From contig QEUY01000145.1 in NCBI GenBank assembly GCA_003577365.1, positions 1 to 8,547 of the forward strand: a stretch of DNA of 8,547 bases, in the 5' to 3' direction. Positions within the stretch are counted from its first letter, which is position 1. Every line of letters begins with the position of its first letter. This stretch comes from Chloroflexota bacterium (GTDB lineage: Bacteria > Chloroflexota > Anaerolineae > Caldilineales > Caldilineaceae). The notes beneath the pieces are model-generated. The model had not been told where the DNA came from. It did no database searches and saw nothing but the letters and a program-made list of their open reading frames with translations. Shown here piece after piece: positions 1-6,792 of this stretch. The position numbers were made by a program, and so were the translations under genes.

Positions 1-236
1 GGCTGATTAAGGCAGGGTCGCCCGGCAAGTCTGAACCGATTCTCCGGCGCGCGCAGATCGGCGCAGAGGATTGCTGCCTATTCTGCAGGAGTTGTTGTCG
101 ACAATGCCCGGTGATAGCCGTTGGGTTATGGAGTGATGCCTTTGCCGCGGTAGCTTCGTACTCAATGCGAACCTGACATGCACAGTGAAGTGGTGAGTAG
201 TATGGTAGAAAATCGCCAAACGGTCAAACAGCCATT
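1..236. other. Left intergenic stretch with no recognised gene
   Basis: No convincing gene is visible. Several short open stretches exist on both strands. One plus-strand frame is open from the window edge to a stop near 176, and another runs from about 35 to a stop at 134-136. None has a recognisable family motif or a good start with a ribosome binding site. The base composition is less GC-rich than the flanking genes, which fits non-coding DNA or decayed sequence. It could include the tail of a gene lying to the left of the window, which cannot be judged from here. Confidence 0.5.
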
Positions 237-274
237 TTGGGGCTGGGCAGCCGCCTTGGCGCTGCCGCCCCCAA
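237..274. other. Large interrupted hairpin upstream of the yifB promoter
   Basis: TTGGGG (237-242) pairs with CCCCAA (269-274), and GGCAGC (246-251) pairs with GCTGCC (261-266), with a few unpaired bases between the two helices and a 9-nt loop. No run of T follows on either strand, so it is not a canonical intrinsic terminator. It lies directly before the -35 box of the promoter at 275. It could be a weak terminator or boundary for transcription entering from the left, or a regulatory structure. Confidence 0.5.
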
Positions 275-304
275 TTGACAGAGCCTGTCTCTGAAGGCTA
301 TAGT
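275..304 (+). promoter_or_regulatory. Predicted sigma70-type promoter for the yifB-like gene
   Basis: A perfect -35 hexamer TTGACA (275-280) is followed after 18 bp by TATAGT (299-304), five of six matches to the -10 consensus. Transcription would start near 311 and leave a leader of about 140 nt before the gene. The leader contains an unused strong Shine-Dalgarno-like AAGGAG (323-328) with no start codon at proper distance, and a 9-bp direct repeat near 380-397. Confidence 0.6.
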
Positions 305-379
305 AGATTTCGGCGCCATTCCAAGGAGAACAGGACCCAGCGGCTGCCTTACCCGACGGATTCATACCCATTGCATTTA

Positions 380-397
380 TACTCAATGTACTCGATG
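380..397. repeat. 9-bp tandem repeat TACTCAATG/TACTCGATG in the yifB leader
   Basis: Two adjacent 9-bp units (380-388 and 389-397) differ at one base. A third exact copy of the first unit occurs at 159-167, about 220 bp upstream. Short repeats of this size can arise by chance, but two abutting copies and one more in the same non-coding stretch make a protein-binding site possible. No known regulator is recognised. Confidence 0.4.
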
Positions 398-449
398 TAT
401 CCATAAATCTATCCGCCCGAATCAGTTTGTGGACGAAAAGAGATCCCCG

Positions 450-1994
450 GTGCTGGCCAAAGTCCGCAGTTGCGCTGTGCTCGGTTTGGATGCCGAGGAG
501 ATAGAGGTCGAAGTCGACATTGCCGGCGGGCTGGAGCGGGTGACGCTGGTGGGGCTGCCCGACACCGCTGTGCGCGAGAGCAGCGAGCGCGTGCGCGCCG
601 CCATCGGCAACAGCGGTCTCTTTTTTCCCAACCATCGCTTGACGATCAACCTCGCCCCCGCCGACCTGGCCCCCGCCGACCTGCGCAAGGAAGGCCCGGC
701 CTATGACCTGCCGATCGCCGTCGCCATCCTGGCCGCCACGCGCCAGATCCAAGACGCGCTGGACGATGCCTGGGTGTTGGGGGAATTGGGTCTAGACGGC
801 AGTGTGCGCCATGTCAACGGCGTGCTGCCCATGGCCAATGCGGCGGCGCAGCGCGGCGTGCGCCGCCTCTTTGTGCCCGCCGTGGATGCGCCCGAGGCTG
901 CGCTGGTCGAGGACATTGCCGTCTATCCGGTGGCGAGCCTGGGCGACCTGGTGGCCCATCTCAACGGCGCGCTGCGTATGCAGACCCAACCTGCCCCCGC
1001 GGCGGGCGAGTGGGAGGCCGAGCCGGCGTTTTCCGTCGACTTCCAGGACGTTAAGGGACAAGAGATCGCCAAACGCGCCTTGGAGGTGGCGTGCGCCGGA
1101 GGGCACAACGTGATCATGCAGGGGTCGCCGGGGGCAGGCAAGACCCTGTTGGCACGGGCGCTGCCCTCCATCCTGCCCAAGCTGAGCCTGACGGAAGCGC
1201 TCGACGTGACGCGCATCTATTCGGTGGCGGATGCGCTGCCGCCCGATGCGCCGCTGATCCGCATGCGCCCGTTCCGCTCTCCCCATCATACGATCAGCCA
1301 CGCCGGGCTGGTAGGCGGCGGCGCGTGGCCGCGCCCCGGCGAGATCAGCCTGGCGCATCGCGGCGTGCTTTTCTTGGATGAACTGGCGGAGTTCGGCACG
1401 CGCAACCTGGAGACGCTGCGCCAGCCGCTGGAAGACCGCGTGGTGACCATCAGCCGCGCCCAAGGTTCATTGACCTTCCCGGCCAATTTCATCTTGGTGG
1501 GTGCTACCAACCCCTGTCCTTGCGGCTATTACGGGGATTCAGAGAAGCAGTGCACCTGCACGCCGGCCATGGTCAGCAAATACCAGAAACGTATCAGCGG
1601 GCCGATCCTCGACCGCATTGATATCCACCTCGACGTGCAGCGCGTGCCGATTGCTAAGCTGGCGGCCCTGGAGCGCGGCGAGCCTTCCAGCGCCATCCGC
1701 GCCCGCGTCGAGGCGGCGCGTCAACGCCAGGCAGCGCGCTTCGCGCCCCTCGGCAAATCGAACCTACTGGTCAACGGCGACATGGGGCCGGGCGAGGTGC
1801 AGACCTTCTGTTGGCTCGACGACCAGGGCCGCGCCCTCATGCGCGCCGCCGCAGCCCAGATGGGGCTGAGCGCGCGTGCCTATCATCGCGTGCTCAAGAT
1901 CAGCCGCACGATTGCCGACCTGGCCGGCGAGGAGTGCATCCAGGTCGCGCATCTGGCCGAGGCGCTGCAATATCGGCCGCGCGCTACGTTTTGA
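450..1994 (+). CDS. YifB/ComM-family magnesium-chelatase-like AAA+ ATPase
   Basis: Complete gene of about 514 residues, typical for YifB/ComM. Relatives (ComM) act as hexameric helicases that promote branch migration during integration of DNA in natural transformation. An N-terminal Lon-protease-like ChlI fold comes first (to about 180; family motif VGLPDTAVRES near residue 35). The AAA+ module follows: Walker A GSPGAGKT (225-232), Walker B VLFLDE (306-311), and the family cysteine motif NPCPCGYYGD with a later CTC (Cys356, 358, 368, 370). The C-terminal Mg_chelatase_C region (SARAYHRVLKISRTIADL) ends it. The start is GTG 450: it gives the family N-terminus MLAKVRSCAVLGLDAEE and has a purine-rich AAAAGAGA 6 nt upstream. 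GTG 429 is in frame and would add seven residues but has no ribosome binding site. An extra APADL is inserted by a 15-bp tandem duplication. A single-gene unit is likely, with its promoter at 275. Confidence 0.95.
   Translation: MLAKVRSCAVLGLDAEEIEVEVDIAGGLERVTLVGLPDTAVRESSERVRAAIGNSGLFFPNHRLTINLAPADLAPADLRKEGPAYDLPIAVAILAATRQIQDALDDAWVLGELGLDGSVRHVNGVLPMANAAAQRGVRRLFVPAVDAPEAALVEDIAVYPVASLGDLVAHLNGALRMQTQPAPAAGEWEAEPAFSVDFQDVKGQEIAKRALEVACAGGHNVIMQGSPGAGKTLLARALPSILPKLSLTEALDVTRIYSVADALPPDAPLIRMRPFRSPHHTISHAGLVGGGAWPRPGEISLAHRGVLFLDELAEFGTRNLETLRQPLEDRVVTISRAQGSLTFPANFILVGATNPCPCGYYGDSEKQCTCTPAMVSKYQKRISGPILDRIDIHLDVQRVPIAKLAALERGEPSSAIRARVEAARQRQAARFAPLGKSNLLVNGDMGPGEVQTFCWLDDQGRALMRAAAAQMGLSARAYHRVLKISRTIADLAGEECIQVAHLAEALQYRPRATF
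651..680 (+). repeat. 15-bp in-frame tandem duplication inside the yifB-like gene
   Basis: Two adjacent 15-bp units (651-665 and 666-680) differ only in the third base (CTC versus CTG). The product reads NLAPADLAPADLRKEG, where the family normally has NLAPADLRKEG (recalled from the family consensus). The duplication keeps the frame and adds five residues in the ChlI-like N-terminal domain. Confidence 0.85.
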
Positions 1995-2082
1995 CCCGGC
2001 ACGTCTATTGCGGATTCTGCCGCTTCCTTCGGCGAAAGTGCGTCTGACGATTGAACCGCTGTCTGCGTCTCGACCTAATCGC

Positions 2083-2108
2083 TACCAGGGGGTACTACCA
2101 GGGGGTAA
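2083..2108. repeat. 13-bp tandem repeat TACCAGGGGGTAC/A
   Basis: Two abutting 13-bp units (2083-2095 and 2096-2108) are identical except for the last base. The second unit ends in the A of a possible ATG (2108). Slippage-type duplication is the simplest explanation. The G-run could also act as a Shine-Dalgarno-like element for the small open frame that starts there. Confidence 0.75.
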
Positions 2109-2256
2109 TGGCGGAGATCCGGCAGCGCCAACAAGCGCGCACACATCAACCGCCGGCTCCGGCGGAAGTAGAACAACTCCTACGCAACGAACGGGAATCT
2201 TGGGAGTAGCTGTCGTGCGCATCTACTCCGACGGTATACGGCGGTCAAAGCGGTAA
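2108..2256 (+). pseudogene. Possible remnant of a small toxin-antitoxin-like pair
   Basis: Not recognised as any known family. The first piece, ATG 2108 to TAG 2207-2209, encodes 33 residues, very charged and Arg/Glu/Gln-rich, ending VEQLLRNERESWE. The frame is open back to 2048 with a TTG at 2051. The second piece starts at GTG 2215, just after that stop, with GGGAG (2202-2206) 8 nt upstream, and begins VRIYSDG before stopping at 2254-2256 after 13 residues. The layout of a small acidic/charged protein, a short gap with a good ribosome binding site, and an MRIYxD-like start resembles antitoxin genes followed by PIN-domain toxins. The second frame would then be truncated almost at once. This is inference from arrangement and a few residues only; a chance pair of short frames is a real alternative. 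Confidence 0.25.
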
Positions 2257-2276
2257 CGGGCGGCGGCTGGCAGACG

Positions 2277-2323
2277 CCAAACAAAAAGCACAACAGCCGT
2301 CCAGTACCGGACTGTTGTGCTTT
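2277..2323 (-). terminator. Intrinsic terminator of tRNA-Pro
   Basis: Read on the minus strand, a perfect 12-bp stem (2312-2323 with 2285-2296) is followed by a T-rich tract TTTTTGTTT (2287 down to 2279), the form of a Rho-independent terminator. It begins 5 nt past the tRNA 3' end (2328). The 15-nt loop contains a further short GTCC/GGAC-type pairing. On the plus strand the same hairpin lacks a T-tract, so it probably serves the tRNA only. Confidence 0.85.
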
Positions 2324-2325
2324 CG

Positions 2326-2401
<76 letters not shown>

Positions 2402-2417
2402 CCAAGTAGGTGATGGC

Positions 2418-2433
2418 CTACGGCCCACCGTAG
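2418..2433 (-). other. Small hairpin in the tRNA-Pro precursor leader
   Basis: CTACGG (2418-2423) and CCGTAG (2428-2433) form a perfect 6-bp stem with a 4-nt loop, between the predicted transcription start (near 2431) and the tRNA 5' end (2401). It would sit at the very 5' end of the pre-tRNA leader that RNase P removes. A role is not established. Confidence 0.4.
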
Positions 2434-2437
2434 AGGT

Positions 2438-2466
2438 AGTATAGCAGAGGGCGCAGTGGATGGCAA
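2438..2466 (-). promoter_or_regulatory. Predicted sigma70-type promoter of tRNA-Pro
   Basis: On the minus strand, TTGCCA (complement of 2461-2466) is followed after exactly 17 bp by TATACT (complement of 2438-2443): four and five matches to the -35 and -10 consensus with ideal spacing. The predicted start is about 30 nt before the tRNA. The promoter lies just upstream of the divergently read phospholipase-D-like gene. Confidence 0.8.
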
Positions 2467-2560
2467 AACGCCGCCGCTCCTTGCTGCAACCAGTTCATAT
2501 CATGTCCCACCCGCCTCGATCACACAAAACCTCGATCATAATCATCATAAGGGAGCGGCG

Positions 2561-4510
2561 ATGATCTTCCTCTGCTTGGCACGCATCCGGCTTGGACTCG
2601 CGCTCATTCTGGCGCTGGCCGTGTTGGGGATGATCCCGGCCCAGCCACACCCGCTCAACGCCCAGGCGTCTCCCAACGCGCCGCTCTATCTGCCCGTGGT
2701 CGTGGCCCCGCCGCCGGGCAGCCTGCTCATCGCCGCCGCGCATGTCGACAGCGCGCTCAGCGGCGAGGCCGACGAGGCCATCCTGCTCTGGAACACCAGC
2801 CGCCGTACCGTGGACCTGGCTGGCTGGCAGCTTTTCGCCAATGGGCGCACCGCGCGCTTCCCCGCGAGTACGCCCCCGCTGGCCCCGCAGAACTGGCTCT
2901 GGTGCACCGCCCAGGCCGCCGCCTTTCGCATGACCTTTGGCACGGCGCCCGGCTGTGAATGGAATGTTGACCCTACGAGCGATGACCCCGCAGTCCCCAA
3001 CCTGGAAGGCGCTGCGCCGCGCCTCACCAACACCGGCGGCGTGATCCACCTGCTCGACCCCGCTGGACAGGTGATGGATACCCTCGTCTATGGCGGCACA
3101 AGCGCCAGCGCGCCCGGCTGGAGCGGCGCGCCGGCCCAGGTCTATACGCGCGGCGCGCTCGCCGCCGAAGGGCAGATCTATCACCGCAAGCTGTTGGCCG
3201 ATGGGCGAGTCCCCGACCAAAACAGCGCCCTGGACTGGGCGGGCGACCTGGGCGATCTCGCCGCGGGGCGGCGCATCTTGCGCCCCGGCCAGTTGGGCTA
3301 TCCCCCCGACGAACTGACCCGCCCGCTACACGCCTTGACCGACGCCACGGTCACCCTGGCCGTGGGGCCGGAAGGTCTCTATGCGCCGCTGGCGGGCGCG
3401 CTGGCCGCAGCCACGACCGCTCTCGACCTCAGCCTCTATACCTTTGAACACCCCGACCTGGCCGGACTGCTGGCCCAGGCGGCGCAGCGCGGGGTGCGCG
3501 TGCGGCTGCTGCTGGAAGGCGCGCCCCCCGGCGGCGTGACCGACCTCCAGCGCTGGTGCGTCCAACAGGTGGCCGCAGCCGGCGGCGATGTGCGTTATCT
3601 GGCCGCGCAAGACAACGCCCCGCGCGGGCTGCAGCCGCGCTATCGCTACGCCCATGCCAAATATGCCCTGGTGGACGGGCGGCTGGCGCTGGTCGGCACG
3701 GAAAACTTCTCTTGGGACTCGATGCCGGCCCCGGCCGCGGAGCCTGTAGGCGGGCGGCGCGGCGTCTATCTGCTCACCGATGCCGCGCCGGTGGTGGAAC
3801 GGCTGGCGCGCCTCTTTGCCGCCGACTGGTCGCCCGACCGCTTCTGGGATCTGCAGCCCTACATGCCGGGCCATCCTCGTTACGGCGACCCGCCGTCCGG
3901 CTACATGCCGCCCACCGCGCCGGTCTATCGTGTGGACGCCGCGCCCTTTACGCAGCCGGTCGTCGCCAGCGGCCCGGCGCGCTTTATGCTGGTCAGCGCG
4001 CCCGAAAACGCCGTGCTGCTCGACGATGGGCTACACGCCCTGATCCAGCGCGCCGGCGCGGGCGACGCCATCCATCTGGTTCAGCTCTATGAGCACAAGT
4101 ACTGGGGATCGATTGATGGGAATCCAATTTCGGACCCCAATCCGCGCCTGCAAATGACCATAAATGCAGCCCGCCGCGGCGCGACCATGCGCGTGCTGCT
4201 CGACAGCTACTTCGACCGCGAAGACGATTTCCGCTCCAACCAGGCCACGGTAGACTATCTCAACGCTCTGGCCGCTGCCGAAGGGCTAGACCTGGAGGCG
4301 CGGCTGGGCGACCCCACCGGCGGCGGCATTCACGCCAAATACGCCTTGGTGCAGGTGGACGGTGAAACATGGAGTGCGGTAGGCAGCCTCAACGGCGGCG
4401 AGGTGAGCTACAAGCTCAACCGCGAGGTGGTCTTGATGGTCAACCAGCCGTTGGTCTATGACCATCTCTTGGAGGTATTCCTACACGACTGGGCGCGGGT
4501 CACACGCTAA
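2561..4510 (+). CDS. Secreted lamin-tail / phospholipase D-like (two-HKD) protein
   Basis: Encodes 649 residues. The start ATG 2561 has AAGGGAG 5 nt upstream and opens directly onto an export signal: basic start, hydrophobic core around residues 9-26, then a likely signal-peptidase site AQA|SP at 36/37. An in-frame ATG at 2456 would put 35 polar residues before the signal peptide and overlap the tRNA promoter, so it is rejected. Next comes a lamin-tail-like beta domain (about 55-177; motif VDLAGWQLF), then two PLDc repeats (about 264-425 and 470-647). The first has a full HxK(x4)D motif HAKYALVD (His365, Lys367, Asp372). The second, HAKYALVQVD, has Gln598 where Asp is usual, with an Asp two residues on. 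HKD enzymes hydrolyse or transfer phosphodiester bonds using both histidines at one active site. The substrate here, lipid or nucleic acid, is unknown. Action outside the membrane is inferred. No operon partner is apparent. Confidence 0.9.
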   Translation: MIFLCLARIRLGLALILALAVLGMIPAQPHPLNAQASPNAPLYLPVVVAPPPGSLLIAAAHVDSALSGEADEAILLWNTSRRTVDLAGWQLFANGRTARFPASTPPLAPQNWLWCTAQAAAFRMTFGTAPGCEWNVDPTSDDPAVPNLEGAAPRLTNTGGVIHLLDPAGQVMDTLVYGGTSASAPGWSGAPAQVYTRGALAAEGQIYHRKLLADGRVPDQNSALDWAGDLGDLAAGRRILRPGQLGYPPDELTRPLHALTDATVTLAVGPEGLYAPLAGALAAATTALDLSLYTFEHPDLAGLLAQAAQRGVRVRLLLEGAPPGGVTDLQRWCVQQVAAAGGDVRYLAAQDNAPRGLQPRYRYAHAKYALVDGRLALVGTENFSWDSMPAPAAEPVGGRRGVYLLTDAAPVVERLARLFAADWSPDRFWDLQPYMPGHPRYGDPPSGYMPPTAPVYRVDAAPFTQPVVASGPARFMLVSAPENAVLLDDGLHALIQRAGAGDAIHLVQLYEHKYWGSIDGNPISDPNPRLQMTINAARRGATMRVLLDSYFDREDDFRSNQATVDYLNALAAAEGLDLEARLGDPTGGGIHAKYALVQVDGETWSAVGSLNGGEVSYKLNREVVLMVNQPLVYDHLLEVFLHDWARVTR

Positions 4511-4611
4511 AGCCGGCTCCGTGGCCTCGGATCGCGCCGGCGCCATGACCGGAACCGTCGTGAACCTGACCTGTGGCTCGATCATGGACTAGATCGACGC
4601 GGCCAATCAGG

Positions 4612-4642
4612 TTGACAGTGTCCCGGACTGTGGCATCATAGT
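4612..4642 (+). promoter_or_regulatory. Possible sigma70-type promoter of the epimerase gene
   Basis: A perfect -35 hexamer TTGACA (4612-4617) is followed, after a rather long 19-bp spacer, by CATAGT (4637-4642), four of six matches to the -10 consensus. It lies in the 198-bp gap (4511-4708) between the PLD-like gene and the epimerase gene, about 65 nt before the epimerase start. The rest of that gap shows nothing else convincing apart from short GC-rich inverted repeats. Confidence 0.4.
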
Positions 4643-4708
4643 ACCCCCGCGCCGCGGGCTATCTACAGGAGAGCCGCAGGCTGTCTATGAGCCACGGGAG
4701 GGCGACAG

Positions 4709-5710
4709 ATGAAGGTGTTTCTCACCGGCGGAACAGGCTTTATCGGCCAACCGCTGGCCGCAGCCTTGCTCAAACGGGGTTGGGATGTTCATGCGCTGGT
4801 GCGCAGGCCAGAGAGCCGAGAGGCGCAAGCACTGGCGCGCCTCGGGGCGACCCTGGTTCAGGGCGATGTCACCGACCGCGCCTCACTGGTCGCGCCCATG
4901 CAAGGGGCCGGCGTGGTGATCAACAACGCCGGCTGGTATGCCTTGGGCATCGGCGGCAAAGAGGCCGAAGCACAGATGCAGGCCATCAACGTCGACGGCG
5001 CACGCCATGTGTTGGAGACCGCGCTCGAGGCCGGCGTGCCGCGCATCGCGCATGTCTCGTCGATTGTCGCCTGGGGTGACACCGGCAAGACCGTGCGCGA
5101 CGAAACCTATACGCGCCAAGCGCCGCCCCCCACCCCTTATGAGCGTACCAAGACCGCGGCCCATGCGCTGGCGGAGGCGCTGCAAACTCAGGGTGCGCCG
5201 GTGGTGATGGCCTGCCCCGGCTCGGTGCATGGGCCGGGCGACCACACTACCTTAGGGGACCTCATTCGCCTCTACGTGCGCGGCCTGCACCCGCCGATCG
5301 CGATGTTCGCCGACTATGGCCGCGCTGTCGTGCATGTCGACGACTGCGCCGAAGGGATCGCCGCCGTGGCCGAAAAAGGGCGGCTGGGTGAAAGCTATAT
5401 CCTGAGCGGCGGCAACGCCACCTATCGCGAGATCTTCTCGATCATCAACGAGACGCCGGGCGGGATGCGCATCCGCGCCTATCTGCCCGACTTTGCGGCG
5501 AAACCTTTTTGTTGGGCCGCCGAACCGGTCGAACGCTGGTTGGGGCTGCCCATCACCTTCTCGGCGGAGATGGCCCAGGGGGCGACCTCCTGCTACTTCT
5601 TTTCTGGGGCCAAGGCCGAACGCGAGTTGGGCATCCAATGCCGTGATGTGCGCCAGACCCTTCTGGACACGCTGGCCGAAGAGCGCCGCCGTGCCGGTAA
5701 ACGTCGATGA
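4709..5710 (+). CDS. NAD(P)-dependent epimerase/dehydratase (extended SDR)
   Basis: Complete 333-residue protein of the extended short-chain dehydrogenase/reductase superfamily, normal family length. The N-terminus carries the Rossmann nucleotide-binding motif TGGTGFIG (Gly7, Gly10, Gly13). The catalytic region has VSSIVAWG (Ser117/118 region) and YERTK (Tyr144, Lys148), the YxxxK pair. PGSVHGPGDHT (170-180) and the HVDDCAEGIAAV segment (209-220) are typical of NAD-dependent epimerases and dihydroflavonol-reductase-like proteins. Start ATG 4709 follows GGGAGGG by 6 nt. The substrate cannot be read from the sequence: nucleotide-sugar epimerase, dihydroflavonol-4-reductase-like and 3-beta-hydroxysteroid-dehydrogenase-like oxidoreductases share these motifs. 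The shortish substrate domain and lack of sugar-specific motifs favour a general oxidoreductase. Its stop codon (5708-5710) lies inside the hairpin at 5706-5734. It is convergent with the reductase gene to the right. Confidence 0.93.
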   Translation: MKVFLTGGTGFIGQPLAAALLKRGWDVHALVRRPESREAQALARLGATLVQGDVTDRASLVAPMQGAGVVINNAGWYALGIGGKEAEAQMQAINVDGARHVLETALEAGVPRIAHVSSIVAWGDTGKTVRDETYTRQAPPPTPYERTKTAAHALAEALQTQGAPVVMACPGSVHGPGDHTTLGDLIRLYVRGLHPPIAMFADYGRAVVHVDDCAEGIAAVAEKGRLGESYILSGGNATYREIFSIINETPGGMRIRAYLPDFAAKPFCWAAEPVERWLGLPITFSAEMAQGATSCYFFSGAKAERELGIQCRDVRQTLLDTLAEERRRAGKRR

Positions 5711-5734
5711 GGCGGAGAAACCCTCCGCCTCATC
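5706..5734. terminator. Perfect 12-bp hairpin at the convergent gene junction
   Basis: GATGAGGCGGAG (5706-5717) and CTCCGCCTCATC (5723-5734) pair without mismatch around a 5-nt loop, the strongest hairpin seen outside the tRNA. It overlaps the epimerase stop codon (5708-5710) and lies 33 bp from the end of the convergent reductase gene (5768). No T-run follows on either strand, so it is a U-tract-less terminator or 3'-end stabiliser that could serve both genes. Confidence 0.6.
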
Positions 5735-5767
5735 TGGGCTACCCTCTCTGACGCAAAGTTTCGCGCG

Positions 5768-6748
5768 TCACTTCCAATCTACCCGCAGTTGCTTGTGACC
5801 GCGCAGATATTTGTCCGCTGCCATCGCCGCGATCACGCCGTCCGCCGCTGCGATCACCGCCTGCTTGACATGCGTGCAGAGCAGATCGCCCACGGCAAAG
5901 ACGCCCGGCAGGCTGGTCTGCATCTCGCGGTCCACCACCAGACAGCCGTCGGCAGTGGTTTCCAACTGCCCCATCACATAGTCGGTGATGGGCTTGGCCC
6001 CCTGCAGATAGATAAACGCGCCGTCTACCGGCAGCGTCTCCTCGTCGCCGCGGCGCGGGTGGATACGCACCCCCTGCACCCTGCCGTTGCCCACTACCTC
6101 GCGCAGCCGCGTGCCCAGCCGCATCTGGATCGCCGGGCTGCGCTCCAGTTCGGCGAGCAGCGGGGGGCGGGCGTTCAACTGCGGCGTGGGCACAATCAGA
6201 TGCACCCGGTCGGTGAACTTGGTCAAGAACAAGGCCTCCTCGGCGGCCTCGTCGTTGTTGCCGACCACGGCCACAGGCCGGTTGCGGAAAAAGGCCCCAT
6301 CACAGGTAGCGCAATAGCTGACCCCGCGGCCCAAAAACTGCTCCTCCCCGGCCACAGTCTGGGTGCGGCCCATGGCCCCGGTCGCCAGGATCAGGGCGCG
6401 GGCGGTATAGCTCTGCGTCCCGGCCTGCACGCGCTTCGGCTCGCTGCCCAGGTCCACGCCGATGACCTTGTCGGTCAAAAAGGTCGCACCGAAGGACTCG
6501 GCTTGGCCGCGCATGATCTCGACCAACTCGGCGCCGCTGATCGGCCCCGGCACGCCCGGATAGTTGCTGATCTCGCCGGTGATGCCCAGCGCGCCCGCGG
6601 TCAGCCCCTTGTCGATCACCAGCGTGCGCAGGTCGGCGCGCGCCGTGTAGATCGCGGCCGATGCGCCCGCCGGGCCGCCGCCGATAATGATCACATCATA
6701 GGCCGTGGGCGCGCTGCCGCCCATGCCCATGCCTAGGTTCAACTCCAT
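5768..6748 (-). CDS. Thioredoxin-reductase-like flavoprotein with non-canonical NADPH site
   Basis: Complete 326-residue protein, family-typical length after a 15-residue Gly/Met-rich N-terminal extension. FAD binding is indicated by IIGGGPAG (21-28) and the C-terminal GVFAVGDL (282-289). The redox-active disulfide is Cys146/Cys149 in YCATCDGAFF. In place of the usual GGGxxA of the pyridine-nucleotide domain it has VVGNNDEAAEEA (161-172). In place of the NADPH-phosphate motif HRRxxxR it has VPTPQLN (186-192). The enzyme should reduce a dithiol partner, and the next gene upstream encodes a protein disulfide oxidoreductase, the obvious candidate. The electron donor may be NADH, or ferredoxin or another flavin as in reductases known to lack NADPH binding; this cannot be decided here. 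Start ATG 6748 has GAGGAG 9 nt upstream. It follows the oxidoreductase gene by 102 nt containing a 16-bp tandem repeat. Confidence 0.93.
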   Translation of the reverse strand: MELNLGMGMGGSAPTAYDVIIIGGGPAGASAAIYTARADLRTLVIDKGLTAGALGITGEISNYPGVPGPISGAELVEIMRGQAESFGATFLTDKVIGVDLGSEPKRVQAGTQSYTARALILATGAMGRTQTVAGEEQFLGRGVSYCATCDGAFFRNRPVAVVGNNDEAAEEALFLTKFTDRVHLIVPTPQLNARPPLLAELERSPAIQMRLGTRLREVVGNGRVQGVRIHPRRGDEETLPVDGAFIYLQGAKPITDYVMGQLETTADGCLVVDREMQTSLPGVFAVGDLLCTHVKQAVIAAADGVIAAMAADKYLRGHKQLRVDWK

Positions 6749-6792
6749 CGGATCGATCTCCTCGCCAGGAAAACGTCAATTCGATTAACTAC

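Larger units (their letters stand above)
1995..2280. other. Intergenic region between yifB-like gene and tRNA-Pro
   Basis: About 290 bp without a confidently assigned gene. It holds a 13-bp tandem repeat (2083-2108) and two short coding-like pieces in tandem (2108-2209 and 2215-2256), described separately. No promoter was recognised. The rightmost bases (2277-2287) are the A-rich complement of the tRNA terminator U-tract. Confidence 0.5.

Noticed and set aside
162..752. 196-residue minus-strand open frame opposite the start of the yifB-like gene
   Set aside because: Low-complexity shadow of a GC-rich gene on the other strand, with no family motif; the plus-strand gene is unambiguous.
2456..2560. 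Upstream ATG start for the PLD-like protein
   Set aside because: It would place 35 polar residues ahead of a signal peptide, overlaps the tRNA promoter and lacks a ribosome binding site; ATG 2561 has AAGGGAG and opens directly into the signal peptide.
4545..4592. 15-codon open frame in the gap between the PLD-like and epimerase genes
   Set aside because: Too short, no ribosome binding site and no similarity that I can recognise.
5789..6736. 315-residue plus-strand open frame opposite the reductase gene
   Set aside because: Mirror frame rich in His, Arg, Gly and Ala, with no recognisable domain; the minus-strand frame has FAD and CATC motifs.
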